Part shown: piece by piece, positions 27,450-35,419 of the stretch
Layout of the letters: every line of letters begins with the position of its first letter
Numbering within the stretch: the stretch's first letter is position 1
NCBI RefSeq assembly: GCF_900113735.1
Contig: NZ_FOQM01000001.1
Coordinates: forward strand, 372,001 to 436,000
Source of the DNA: Bradyrhizobium sp. Gha
Lineage (GTDB): Bacteria; Pseudomonadota; Alphaproteobacteria; Rhizobiales; Xanthobacteraceae
Direction: 5' to 3'
DNA: 64,000 bases
Position numbers and translations under genes: made by a program
Notes under the pieces: model-generated
Databases searched by the model: none
What the model was told of the DNA's origin: nothing
What the model saw: only the letters and a program-made list of their open reading frames with translations

Positions 27450-29220
27450 TGATCAGCTGCCCCGGGTTGTTGAGATATTTCGAGCGGATCGCATCGGCCG
27501 CCCAATAGGCGAGCGCCGCAACCGTTCCGGTCGGATTGTAGCCGGCGTTTTGCGGAAATGCGCTCGCGCCTGTCACGAACAGGTTCGGCACGTCCCAGCT
27601 CTGGAGGTAGCGGTTGAGTGCGCTGGTGCTGGGATCTGTTCCCATGATCGCTCCGCCACAAAGATGCGTCGTCTGGTATTTGGTAATGTCGTAGGGCGCC
27701 TTGCGATATTCCTTGTGGACCTGCCTTGCGCCCATGGCTTGAAAGATCTCGGCGAACTTGTCCGTCAGGAATTTGTTCTGCTTGATCTCGTTGTCGTGGA
27801 AATCCATCGTGATCCGCGCGAGCGGCCGGTTGAAGCGGTCCTTGTAGGTGGGGTCGAGATCGACATAGACGTCGCGGTAGCTGTACATGCTGCCGTGCAC
27901 GCCAGTCCCCGGCTTGATCGCGCTCTGATAGTTTTCCTTGACGGCCTTCTTCCACTCGGCGCCCCACAGCGGCGTTCCCGGCGGCACGGGCGTGGTCTCG
28001 ATCGGCCGACCGTTGGTCTGCACATTCCCCATGTAGCCGCCGCCGACGAAACCATGTGGACCGTGATCGAAATTGTCGCCATTGAACTCGTCGATGCACA
28101 TTCCGATCGCGCCGGAAGCGATGAACGGGTTGAAGACGAATTTTGCCGGATCGAAGAAGCTGACGACGTCAGAGATGGTCTGGTGAGTGAAATTGCGGCC
28201 GATCACGCCGGTATTGGCCGCGGGATCATAGGCCTTGCCGATGCCCGACAGCAGCAGGAGCTGGACGTTGAAAATCGTGTAGGCCGAGAGCACGACGAGA
28301 TCAGCCGGCTGCTCCCATTCATCACCCGAGGCATCGACGAGGGTCACCCCGGTGGCCCGCTTGCCGGAGCTGTCGACGTTGATCCGCGTGACCTCGCTGT
28401 TGTCACGGGCCGTGAAGTTGGGTTTGCGCACCAGCGCGGGCAGCACCGTTGTCTGCGGCGAGGCCTTCGAGTAGTTGCCGCAGCCGAACCATTCGCAGAA
28501 GCCGCAATAGGTGCATGGCCCGAGGCGAATGCCGAGAGGATTTTGGTACGGCCGCGACATGTTGCCGGAGGGCTGCGGAAACGGCTTGTAGCCGAGTTCG
28601 CGCGCCGCCTTGCCGAACAGCGTATGGCCGAACGGCTGGTCCTGCGGCGGGTTGGGATAGGCGCGCGAGCGCGGCCCTTCGAAGGGATTGCCACCCTCCA
28701 TGATCTTGCCCTTGATGTTGCCGGCCTGGCCGGACGTGCCGCAGAGATATTCGAACCGGTCGTAGTGCGGCTCGAGCTCATCATAGGTCACGCCCCAATC
28801 CTGGATGGTCATGTCGTCAGGCAGAAAGCCGGCGCCATAGCGCTCGGTCAAATGCGTCTTCAGCACGAAATCCGACGGCAGGAAGCGCCATGTCTCCGCA
28901 TTCCAGTGCACGCCGCCGCCGCCGACGCCGTTCGGCGGCATGAACGCGCCCCAGCTCCGGATCGGCAGCGCCGCCTCGCTCATCTTGTTGCGGAAAGTGA
29001 AGGTCGTCTGGCTTGGGCTCAGGAACAGCTCATGACGAATGCGATAACGCAATTCGTCGGCCGCGTAGCCCGGCGGATAGTCGGTCGCCGTGTTGCGCCA
29101 GGGACCCCGCTCGATCGCGATCACGTCGAGCCCGGCATCGGCAAGCTCATAGGCCATGATCGAACCGGTCCATCCGAGCCCGATGATGACAACGTCCTTG
29201 CGCGGGAGCTTACGAGCCAT
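27442..29220 (-). CDS. GMC-family flavoprotein dehydrogenase, large subunit
   Basis: 592 aa. The FAD dinucleotide-binding motif is GLGWTGSIMAYELADAGLDV near the N terminus. An internal RLGPCTYCGFCEWFGCGNYS contributes Cys residues seen in this dehydrogenase group. The C-terminal GMC region has HLCGGAIMGTDPSTSALN, with the catalytic His, and TGASAFPQNAGYNPT. It oxidises a sugar, sugar acid or polyol. It forms a three-gene operon with the Tat-type small subunit upstream and the cytochrome downstream; the substrate is not determined. Confidence 0.92.
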   Translation of the reverse strand: MARKLPRKDVVIIGLGWTGSIMAYELADAGLDVIAIERGPWRNTATDYPPGYAADELRYRIRHELFLSPSQTTFTFRNKMSEAALPIRSWGAFMPPNGVGGGGVHWNAETWRFLPSDFVLKTHLTERYGAGFLPDDMTIQDWGVTYDELEPHYDRFEYLCGTSGQAGNIKGKIMEGGNPFEGPRSRAYPNPPQDQPFGHTLFGKAARELGYKPFPQPSGNMSRPYQNPLGIRLGPCTYCGFCEWFGCGNYSKASPQTTVLPALVRKPNFTARDNSEVTRINVDSSGKRATGVTLVDASGDEWEQPADLVVLSAYTIFNVQLLLLSGIGKAYDPAANTGVIGRNFTHQTISDVVSFFDPAKFVFNPFIASGAIGMCIDEFNGDNFDHGPHGFVGGGYMGNVQTNGRPIETTPVPPGTPLWGAEWKKAVKENYQSAIKPGTGVHGSMYSYRDVYVDLDPTYKDRFNRPLARITMDFHDNEIKQNKFLTDKFAEIFQAMGARQVHKEYRKAPYDITKYQTTHLCGGAIMGTDPSTSALNRYLQSWDVPNLFVTGASAFPQNAGYNPTGTVAALAYWAADAIRSKYLNNPGQLINA

Positions 29221-29229
29221 GTGCGGCGC

Positions 29230-29955
29230 TCACGATTTTGCAGGGGTCCAGTCGGCCCGCCCGGCGATGCTGACGGGCGGATAGGGGTAGCGCTCGTTGT
29301 GACGATTGACCCAGTCGCGATAATCGTAGCGGATGCCGGGAAAGCCGATCATCTTCCAGCCGACCATGTCGTTATTGCCGCCGTGGATCGGATCGGAAAA
29401 GAAACCTTCCGGGACGTCCTTCAGCAGAGCCGAGAAGAAGCCCTGAGCGTCCACCCTGTCGAACTTGACCTCGCCTGACTCGATCTTGCGCAGCACGTCG
29501 TCCTGCGCGGCGGCATCGAGCTCTGCGAAGGACTTTCCGCCCTGCGTTGACTTGCAATGCTTGTCGAGCGCGGCCAGCGCCGTGCGATAGAGCTCGGCGT
29601 GGGTCAGCGCCGATTGGGGGCCTTGCTGCTTGGTGCCTTTGGTGTGAGGCCCAAGCGTGTAAAGCCCCTGGTTGGAGCCATACGGCCCCTTGAGCTGGCG
29701 ATCGATGAAGACGGCGCAGCCCGCGATCTTGCCGCCGGGCGTTTCCGCATCGGGCGGAATGATGCGATCGACGATCGCTTCCATCGCGCGGGCTTCATCG
29801 AGAGTGAAGAACTGCCAAGGACCCAGCCGCTCGATCTCCGGCGGCGAGTTCGGATGGGGCGACCATGGCACGTGATTGTGGATCACGGTCGCGCGCGTCA
29901 GGGACGTCGTGCCGACGAGCCAGGCCGCGAGTGCAAGAAAGGTTCTGCGCTGCAT
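29230..29955 (-). CDS. Gluconate 2-dehydrogenase subunit 3-type small subunit (Tat-exported)
   Basis: 241 aa from the ATG at 29955. The N terminus MQRRTFLALAAW is a Tat-like export signal. The body carries the family features LDEARAMEAIVDRIIPPDAE and the C-terminal HGGNNDMVGWKMIGFPGIRY. It lies 9 nt upstream of the GMC gene and helps export or assemble the flavoprotein. The frame is open 60 codons further upstream, but those residues are unrelated. A perfect EcfG-type promoter (29982-30006) starts this operon. Confidence 0.9.
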   Translation of the reverse strand: MQRRTFLALAAWLVGTTSLTRATVIHNHVPWSPHPNSPPEIERLGPWQFFTLDEARAMEAIVDRIIPPDAETPGGKIAGCAVFIDRQLKGPYGSNQGLYTLGPHTKGTKQQGPQSALTHAELYRTALAALDKHCKSTQGGKSFAELDAAAQDDVLRKIESGEVKFDRVDAQGFFSALLKDVPEGFFSDPIHGGNNDMVGWKMIGFPGIRYDYRDWVNRHNERYPYPPVSIAGRADWTPAKS

Positions 29956-29981
29956 GGGACATCCATCAAGCCCGTGCAGCC

Positions 29982-30006
29982 AACGTAAGCCGGATTTGAA
30001 TGTTCC
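29982..30006 (-). promoter_or_regulatory. EcfG-type promoter of the dehydrogenase operon
   Basis: On the minus strand GGAAC (30006-30002) and CGTT (29985-29982) are separated by exactly 16 nt, a perfect consensus match. The -10 element lies 26 nt before the ATG at 29955. Confidence 0.7.
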
Positions 30007-30031
30007 TATTTGCCCGAGCGGGGGCCGTATC

Positions 30032-30223
30032 TCATCCGCGCCGGGGCCGAGCCCCCTTGTGGACGGGCCGAACGTGATAGCCGGCCGGCACGAGGCGACC
30101 GCCCTCTTCATCCGCCACCGGAACATCCGTGACAAGCCCCTCGATCAAGGCAGCCTCCCAGACCTCCTTCTCCGTGGCGAACGGATCTCCAATCTGTCTT
30201 TCGCCTTCAAACAGCGCGTACAT
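30032..30223 (-). CDS. Small conserved protein, unknown function (63 aa)
   Basis: 63 aa starting MYALFEGERQIGDPFATEKE, with a short segment of acidic residues and a basic tail (VRPVHKGARPRRG). GGAACC lies just before the ATG. It is the last gene of a minus-strand group, 12 nt after the PPC/DUF296 gene. No domain is recognised. Confidence 0.6.
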   Translation of the reverse strand: MYALFEGERQIGDPFATEKEVWEAALIEGLVTDVPVADEEGGRLVPAGYHVRPVHKGARPRRG

Positions 30224-30235
30224 GCTGGTTCCGGA

Positions 30236-30670
30236 CTAGATGCTGATCAGCGCAATCCCAAGGTCCTGTCGCTTCTTGCGGCGGAGATGAACCACAGCCT
30301 CAGTGATCGTCACCTCCAGTGTTGGCTGCACCGATCCCGACAGCAAATGGCCTCCGCGCACCGTGCCGTCCTGCAGGCCGAGCACGGCGTGAAGGTGCAC
30401 GTTGGCCTTGCCGTCATCGCCTTGAGCGACATCGCCCAGCAGGCTCAGCACCTCGCATTGCTCGCGAACCTCGATCGGCTTGTATGTCTTGGCCGCGAAA
30501 TCGAACCAGCCGACTTTCGCCTGCGAGAATGCCCCGATCGCCGATATTGAGGCGCCCGTGATCTTCTCGCGATCGGCGAATTCCGTGATCGATTTGAAGG
30601 CCTCCTCGCCCTGGTCCAGAATCAGGACAAAGGTTCGTTCGGCGCCGTCGTTGAACGTCTTCGATTTCAT
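30236..30670 (-). CDS. PPC/DUF296 domain protein
   Basis: 144 aa from the ATG at 30670. The whole chain matches the PPC (plants and prokaryotes conserved, DUF296) fold: FVLILDQGEEAFKSITEFAD, the ISAIGAFSQAKVGWFD segment, NVHLHAVLGLQDGTVRGGHL and a terminal TLEVTITE. Bacterial members are single-domain proteins without the AT-hook of the plant proteins, and their role is unclear. It lies 43 nt downstream of the molybdoenzyme gene on the same strand. Confidence 0.85.
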   Translation of the reverse strand: MKSKTFNDGAERTFVLILDQGEEAFKSITEFADREKITGASISAIGAFSQAKVGWFDFAAKTYKPIEVREQCEVLSLLGDVAQGDDGKANVHLHAVLGLQDGTVRGGHLLSGSVQPTLEVTITEAVVHLRRKKRQDLGIALISI

Positions 30671-30713
30671 TTGAACCCTGTTTCGTGATGTTGCGAACAC
30701 GTTCCGGTCCCGG

Positions 30714-33035
30714 TTACGTCGCCGAGATCGGCATCTCTCCGCCCTCGATGATCTCGGGCACGATGTCCTTGAAAAGTCGCACCGGAACGGATTTTGCGGC
30801 CGGCACCTTGCTGCCCTCCGCATAATGCCACAGCGGGATCAGCTCGTTGCATTCGGGATAGTAGCCGGCAAGACTCCGGCGCGGGATGTCGTAGGGCACG
30901 ACCTGGAGTTCGCTCAAACTGCGCTCCACACCGTCATTGGCCTCCGTGACCAGCGTGACGGTGTCGCCCGCCTTCAGTCCATCCGCCTCCATGTCCGCAG
31001 GATTCATCAGCACGACGTAACGGCTGCCCTGGATCCCGCGGAAGCGGTCGTCCTCGGTGTAGATCGTCGTGTTGAACTGTCCGTCGGCGCGCATCGTCAT
31101 CAGTTCATAGACGCCGTCGTTTTCTCCCGGGGGCGCGAATGCCGCCTTGGGAACGGTGAAATTGGCTTTGCCGTTCGGCGTCTTCCATTTGCGTTCGCGC
31201 GCCGCCAGCGGCCGCGGAAAGCCGCCGGGCTCGAACATGCGCTGGTTGAAATCCTTGAATTGGTCGGGATAGGTTCGTTCGATCGCGTCCCTTATGCGCG
31301 AATAATCGGCGATCCAGGCGTCCCAGTCGATCTCGGGATTCGGCTTGAGGGTTGCCTTGGCGAGACCGGCGATGATCGCCGGCTCGGACAGGGCGTGCTC
31401 GGTCACGGGCTTGCGCTGGCCCCGTGAGCCGTGAATGCAGGCGGTGGAATCCTCCATCGACACGGCCTGGGCGCCGCTGGCCTGCTCATCGATCTCGATC
31501 CGGCCGAGGCACGGCAGCAGATAGGTCACCTCGCCGGGCACGATGTGGCTGCGATTGAGCTTCGTCGCGATCTGCACCGACAGCCGCAGGCCCGACCAAG
31601 CCGGCTCCATCAAAGAGCGGTCAGGAATTGCGCGCACGAAATTGCCGCCCAGGCTGACAAAGCCACGGACATCGCCCTTCAAAATGCCCTCGCAGGCATC
31701 CACCGTCGACAGACCGTCCCATCGTGGCGGCTCGAACCCGTAGAGCTCCGCGAGCTTGTCGAGCGGGACGAGCTTCGTCTTCTCTGAAATGCCGACCGTC
31801 CGCTGGCCCTGGACATTGGAATGGCCGCGGATCGGCGAGATGCCGGCTCCCGGCTTGCCGATGTTTCCCCGCAGCAGCAGCAGATTCACGATCATCTTGG
31901 TGGTCTCGACGCCGTGCTTGTGCTGCGTGACGCCCATGCCGTAATTGGCGATCACGGCGTTGGCCTTCATATAGACGTTCGCGGCTTCGAGCATGGCCGA
32001 CCGCGTGAGGCCCGACGCCCGCTCGATGTCGTTCCAGTCCTGGCCGCGGCAGAACGTGGCGAATTCGTCGAAGCCGGAGGTGTGCTGCTCGATGAAATCG
32101 ACGTCGACCACGCGCGGCTCACCGTACTTGATGGCGCGGTCGTCCGCCTCGATCACCCATTTGCAAATCCCAGATATCGCCGCGGCGTCACCGCCGACGC
32201 GGACCTGATGATACTGCGAGCTGATACGTGTGCCTCCCGCGATCATCTGAACCGGGTTTTGCGGATTGACGAACCGCTCCAGTCCGCGCTCGCGGAGCGG
32301 ATTGAAGGTCACGATCGGGACGCCGCGCTGGACTGCCTCCTGGAGCGGATGCAGCATCCGCGGTGCATTCGTCGTGGTGTTGTGTCCGAAGAAGAATATG
32401 CAGTCGGTGTGGTCGAAATCCTTCAGGTGCACGGTGCCGACCGGCACCCCGATCACCTGCGGCAACGCCACGGACGTCGTCTCGTGGCACATGTTGGAGC
32501 TATCGGGGAAATTATTGGTGCCGTACATCCGGCCGAACAGCTGGTACATGTAGCTGGCCTCCAGCGAGGCCCGGCCGGACGTGTACATGACGACGGAATG
32601 CGGATCGAGCTTGTTCAACTCGGCGCCGATGTCGCGAAACGCTTCGCTCCACTCTACCGCGACGTATTTGTCGCTGCCGGAATCGTAGCGCATCGGATGG
32701 GTCAGCCGCCCCTGCTCTTCCAATCGATGATCGGACCAGGTTCGTAGCTCGGACAGTGTATGCTGGGCGAAGAATTCCGGCGTGACCGTCTTGCCTGTGA
32801 CTTCCCACGCGGTGGCCTTGGCGCCGTTCTCGCAGAATTCGAATGGATGCGGGTTTGCGGGTTTGGCCCAGGAACAGCTCACGCACATGAAGCCGCCGGG
32901 CTTGTTCTGCTTCATCAGGATCTCGCTGCCGAGGATCGCGACTTCTTCCTGCGTGAGAATGTGAACGACTGCGTTGACCGATCCCCAGCCGCCGGCCGGA
33001 GCATCGTAAGTCTCGATTTTTGCTTTCTGCCGCAT
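30714..33035 (-). CDS. FdhF/YdeP-family molybdopterin oxidoreductase
   Basis: 773 aa cytoplasmic protein without export signal. The N-terminal Cys group is MCVSCSWAKPANP with FCENGAKA further on. A Mo-ligand candidate Cys lies in SSNMCHETTSVALP, and the molybdopterin region includes FFFGHNTTTNAPRM. The C-terminal domain has VLMNPADMEADGLKAGD. This is the FdhF/YdeP group, related to formate dehydrogenase H, but the substrate is often unknown (acid or oxidative stress roles are reported for relatives). It is divergent from fdhD, which serves such enzymes. Confidence 0.9.
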   Translation of the reverse strand: MRQKAKIETYDAPAGGWGSVNAVVHILTQEEVAILGSEILMKQNKPGGFMCVSCSWAKPANPHPFEFCENGAKATAWEVTGKTVTPEFFAQHTLSELRTWSDHRLEEQGRLTHPMRYDSGSDKYVAVEWSEAFRDIGAELNKLDPHSVVMYTSGRASLEASYMYQLFGRMYGTNNFPDSSNMCHETTSVALPQVIGVPVGTVHLKDFDHTDCIFFFGHNTTTNAPRMLHPLQEAVQRGVPIVTFNPLRERGLERFVNPQNPVQMIAGGTRISSQYHQVRVGGDAAAISGICKWVIEADDRAIKYGEPRVVDVDFIEQHTSGFDEFATFCRGQDWNDIERASGLTRSAMLEAANVYMKANAVIANYGMGVTQHKHGVETTKMIVNLLLLRGNIGKPGAGISPIRGHSNVQGQRTVGISEKTKLVPLDKLAELYGFEPPRWDGLSTVDACEGILKGDVRGFVSLGGNFVRAIPDRSLMEPAWSGLRLSVQIATKLNRSHIVPGEVTYLLPCLGRIEIDEQASGAQAVSMEDSTACIHGSRGQRKPVTEHALSEPAIIAGLAKATLKPNPEIDWDAWIADYSRIRDAIERTYPDQFKDFNQRMFEPGGFPRPLAARERKWKTPNGKANFTVPKAAFAPPGENDGVYELMTMRADGQFNTTIYTEDDRFRGIQGSRYVVLMNPADMEADGLKAGDTVTLVTEANDGVERSLSELQVVPYDIPRRSLAGYYPECNELIPLWHYAEGSKVPAAKSVPVRLFKDIVPEIIEGGEMPISAT

Positions 33036-33068
33036 GCCGGGCCCTTCAGCTGCAAGCCCCTTTCGCAG

Positions 33069-33093
33069 AACATGACAAGCGATCGCTGGTTCC
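33069..33093 (-). promoter_or_regulatory. EcfG-type promoter of the FdhF/YdeP-like gene
   Basis: On the minus strand GGAAC (33093-33089) and TGTT (33072-33069) are separated by 16 nt, matching GGAAC-N16-cGTT with one variable base. It lies 33 nt before the ATG at 33035. A mirrored GGAAC (33103-33107) with CGTC at 33124-33127 points toward fdhD. Confidence 0.6.
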
Positions 33094-33153
33094 TAAGCCT
33101 TCGGAACCATGGCGCGGACCGCGCGTCGATAGACCGTCGCTAGGATGAACATC

Positions 33154-33984
33154 ATGTACGGCTCGCAAATCGGCAGGCGCGATCGCCTGCCCGCCTCCCC
33201 ATCTTCCGTCAACATGCTTCGGCTCACATCAGGCCACATCCTCGGCCACCGCTCGGTCGCCGAGGAGAGCCCGATCGCACTGGTCTACGACGGCACGACC
33301 GTCGCGGTGCTGATGGCGACGCCTGCCGATCTCGCCGACTTCGCAATCGGCTTCAGCCTGACCGAGGGGATCATCGAGGATTTGGGAGAGATCAACGAAC
33401 TCACGGTCGTTCCCGGCCCCGACGGAATCGAGCTGCGTCTATGGCTGCGGCCGAGGGCTGGACGACAGCTGAAAGAGCGGCGGCGGCGGTTGATCGGGCC
33501 GACCGGCTGCGGCCTGTGCGGCATTGAGAGCTTGCGCGAAGTCAGCGCGAAGGTTCGGCGCCTCGAGCGGCATATCGATCTCACGCCGCAACACATTCGT
33601 CGCTCGGTCGAAACCCTCGCCGCATCACAGATCCTGGGCAAGGCGACCCGCGCGACCCATGCCGCTGGATTTTTTCAGCCTGACGCCGACGAGATGATCG
33701 TCCGCGAAGACGTCGGCCGCCATAATGCACTCGACAAGCTCGCCGGCGCCCTCGCCGCAGCGGGAATACCGGGGCATTCAGGGGCCGTCATCCTGACGAG
33801 CCGGATCTCCGTCGAGATGGTCCAGAAGACGGCCGCGATCGGCGCTGGCTTCATCGTTGCGGTTTCGGCGCCAACGGCGCTTGCCATACGCACGGCCGCG
33901 GCCAGCGGCATCACGCTGATCGGGATCGCACGCGGGCCAGACTTCGAGGTCTTCAGCCATTTCGGCGGAATTCACGACCAATAG
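33154..33984 (+). CDS. fdhD: FdhD sulfurtransferase for molybdenum cofactor of formate dehydrogenase-type enzymes
   Basis: 276 aa. The motif GPTGCGLCGIES carries the CxxC pair needed for sulfur transfer to the Mo cofactor. C-terminal features are HAAGFFQPD, REDVGRHNALDKLAGA and SRISVEMVQKTAA. The ATG at 33154 has AGGA 8 nt upstream; an alternative ATG at 33145 overlaps that Shine-Dalgarno. It is divergent from the FdhF/YdeP-like gene and is the likely accessory factor for it. Confidence 0.93.
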   Translation: MYGSQIGRRDRLPASPSSVNMLRLTSGHILGHRSVAEESPIALVYDGTTVAVLMATPADLADFAIGFSLTEGIIEDLGEINELTVVPGPDGIELRLWLRPRAGRQLKERRRRLIGPTGCGLCGIESLREVSAKVRRLERHIDLTPQHIRRSVETLAASQILGKATRATHAAGFFQPDADEMIVREDVGRHNALDKLAGALAAAGIPGHSGAVILTSRISVEMVQKTAAIGAGFIVAVSAPTALAIRTAAASGITLIGIARGPDFEVFSHFGGIHDQ

Positions 33985-34012
33985 CGATACGTCATCGGGT
34001 CAGCTGCAGCGC

Positions 34013-34043
34013 AACGGCGGCTTTGAGCTAAGGCACCGCCGTT
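34013..34043. terminator. Candidate hairpin terminator between convergent genes
   Basis: AACGGCGG (34013-34020) and CCGCCGTT (34036-34043) form an 8-bp stem with a 15-nt loop, followed on the plus strand by TTCC. It could terminate fdhD transcription; the right arm lies in the last codons of the convergent gene. Confidence 0.4.
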
Positions 34044-34903
34044 TTCCTTGGCTCGAAGCGATCGGCAAATGCCATCCACGCCGGGAGCGGCTCGCCATCC
34101 CGGTGTCGCCCACCGGCGACGGCCGCGGCCCACGCGCTGATGGCGCCGAGCAGCGTGGCAGCAGCCAATGAGAACGCGAGAATGACCGTGCTGCGACGCG
34201 CGTGACCGATCGCTGTTTTCGCGTTCGCAATCGCCTGATCGACGCGCCGTTCGGAATCACCGGCCGGCAATCCGGTCAGCGCCTGGACCTGCTGCACCAG
34301 ATAGGTTCGGTCGTCCGCAGCGACACCGCTATGGCTCGACGATGTCATGAGGATCCGACCAGCCTCGGCGCGCTCGCCGGTCATATCGGCATTTCCCGCT
34401 CGCCGCGGCGCCCGGAACAGCCGATCGAGTTCGTAGCTCAGCAGCGGCTCGGCAGCAGTCCTGTTGCCCAAAGTCGCCGACGAAGACAGGCGGTTGACCG
34501 TGGCAGCGCTCACGATACCGGCCAGCGTCGCGCCCAGCAGGACTGCAAGCGCCCATGCCGTAAGCCCGTGCAGCCCGTCGCGCGCTTCCCGTTCCGTGGC
34601 GTTCGTTGCAACTACGCCACGGCGAACGCGCCCTGCGATGTAGCCGCCGAGGCCGAAACTGACGATCGCTTGTAGGATCAGATAAAGTCCTGACAGCAGC
34701 GAGAGCGCGGCAGACGCGTCTCGCCATGTCGGCGAGGCCGAACTGACGCCCAGGCCGATCGTGACGCCAAAGGTCACCAGAATGAAGCCGAATGCCGTCG
34801 CAGCGAAAGCCCCGGCGACAACAGGGGTCCATTGGATATATCGCCCTTGTTCGGGGATCGTCAGCGCTTCGTCCTCGACGAGTGTGGGGGCTTCGATCGT
34901 CAT
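34028..34903 (-). CDS. Conserved multi-pass membrane protein, unknown function
   Basis: 291 aa with four predicted helices: residues ~27-50 (PVVAGAFAATAFGFILVTF), ~62-85, ~112-130 and ~240-262. A polar loop of about 90 residues separates helices three and four. The glycine-rich helices (GLGGYIAGRVRRG) recall the glycine-zipper pattern of stress-related membrane proteins. It follows the 24-aa membrane peptide gene by 11 nt and is likely co-transcribed with it. No named family is recognised. Confidence 0.75.
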   Translation of the reverse strand: MTIEAPTLVEDEALTIPEQGRYIQWTPVVAGAFAATAFGFILVTFGVTIGLGVSSASPTWRDASAALSLLSGLYLILQAIVSFGLGGYIAGRVRRGVVATNATEREARDGLHGLTAWALAVLLGATLAGIVSAATVNRLSSSATLGNRTAAEPLLSYELDRLFRAPRRAGNADMTGERAEAGRILMTSSSHSGVAADDRTYLVQQVQALTGLPAGDSERRVDQAIANAKTAIGHARRSTVILAFSLAAATLLGAISAWAAAVAGGRHRDGEPLPAWMAFADRFEPRKTAVP

Positions 34904-34914
34904 GGTCGATGCCC

Positions 34915-34989
34915 TCAGCGCAATCCGAAAAACGACAAGATGGCCATGATCACGACGATCAGGCCGATCAAATAGATCAGTTGGCTCAT
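34915..34989 (-). CDS. 24-aa single-span membrane peptide
   Basis: 24 aa, MSQLIYLIGLIVVIMAILSF ending GLR: one hydrophobic helix with almost no extra-membrane residues. A strong Shine-Dalgarno (GGAGGAGAA, minus strand, ending 5 nt before the ATG) and the 11-nt gap to the downstream membrane protein support real translation. A weak EcfG-like pattern (GGAAC at 35047-35043, AATT after 16 nt) lies upstream. No function is known. Confidence 0.65.
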   Translation of the reverse strand: MSQLIYLIGLIVVIMAILSFFGLR

Positions 34990-35419
34990 TTCAGTTCTCC
35001 TCCAAATCCCTTCCGGCATGACAATTGCAGCTCTCCCGGATAGTTCCTGCAGGATTCCTGATAGTGTCGCAGGACGCGCATAGTCGTCCAATTTCAATCG
35101 TTTACTCTGCTCCCGAAACGAACATTTGCGCGCGACGGACCGCCCCCTGCTGCACCGCGCTCGTGGAGCCGCGCGACTTGGTGGCATCGTCGGATCGGCG
35201 AGCGATTGCACCGCGGGATGATTTGCAACGCACCATTCAAAATGAGACTGCCCGTTAAGCCGCGCGGGGCTCCAAAGCGTGCGCTGCATCCGAGTTCGGT
35301 TAGCCTTCATCCCAAGAAACCGGTCGAAGAACCGTCGCCTCGCCAGGACGCCGCACCGCGCGGCGGACGCGCCGGGAGCGGTGAAAAACAGCGACAAGAA
35401 CGCCCCAGGGAGGAGAGCA
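34990..35419. other. Divergent intergenic region, no gene seen
   Basis: 430 bases between the minus-strand peptide gene and the plus-strand binding-protein gene. It probably holds promoters for both directions. I saw no RNA gene, repeat or clear operator. An open frame on the minus strand reads through it, but its composition is unlike protein and no conserved motif appears. Confidence 0.5.

Noticed and set aside
27385..29478. A 697-codon plus-strand frame opposite the GMC dehydrogenase
   Set aside because: Antisense shadow of the FAD-binding gene, no motif.
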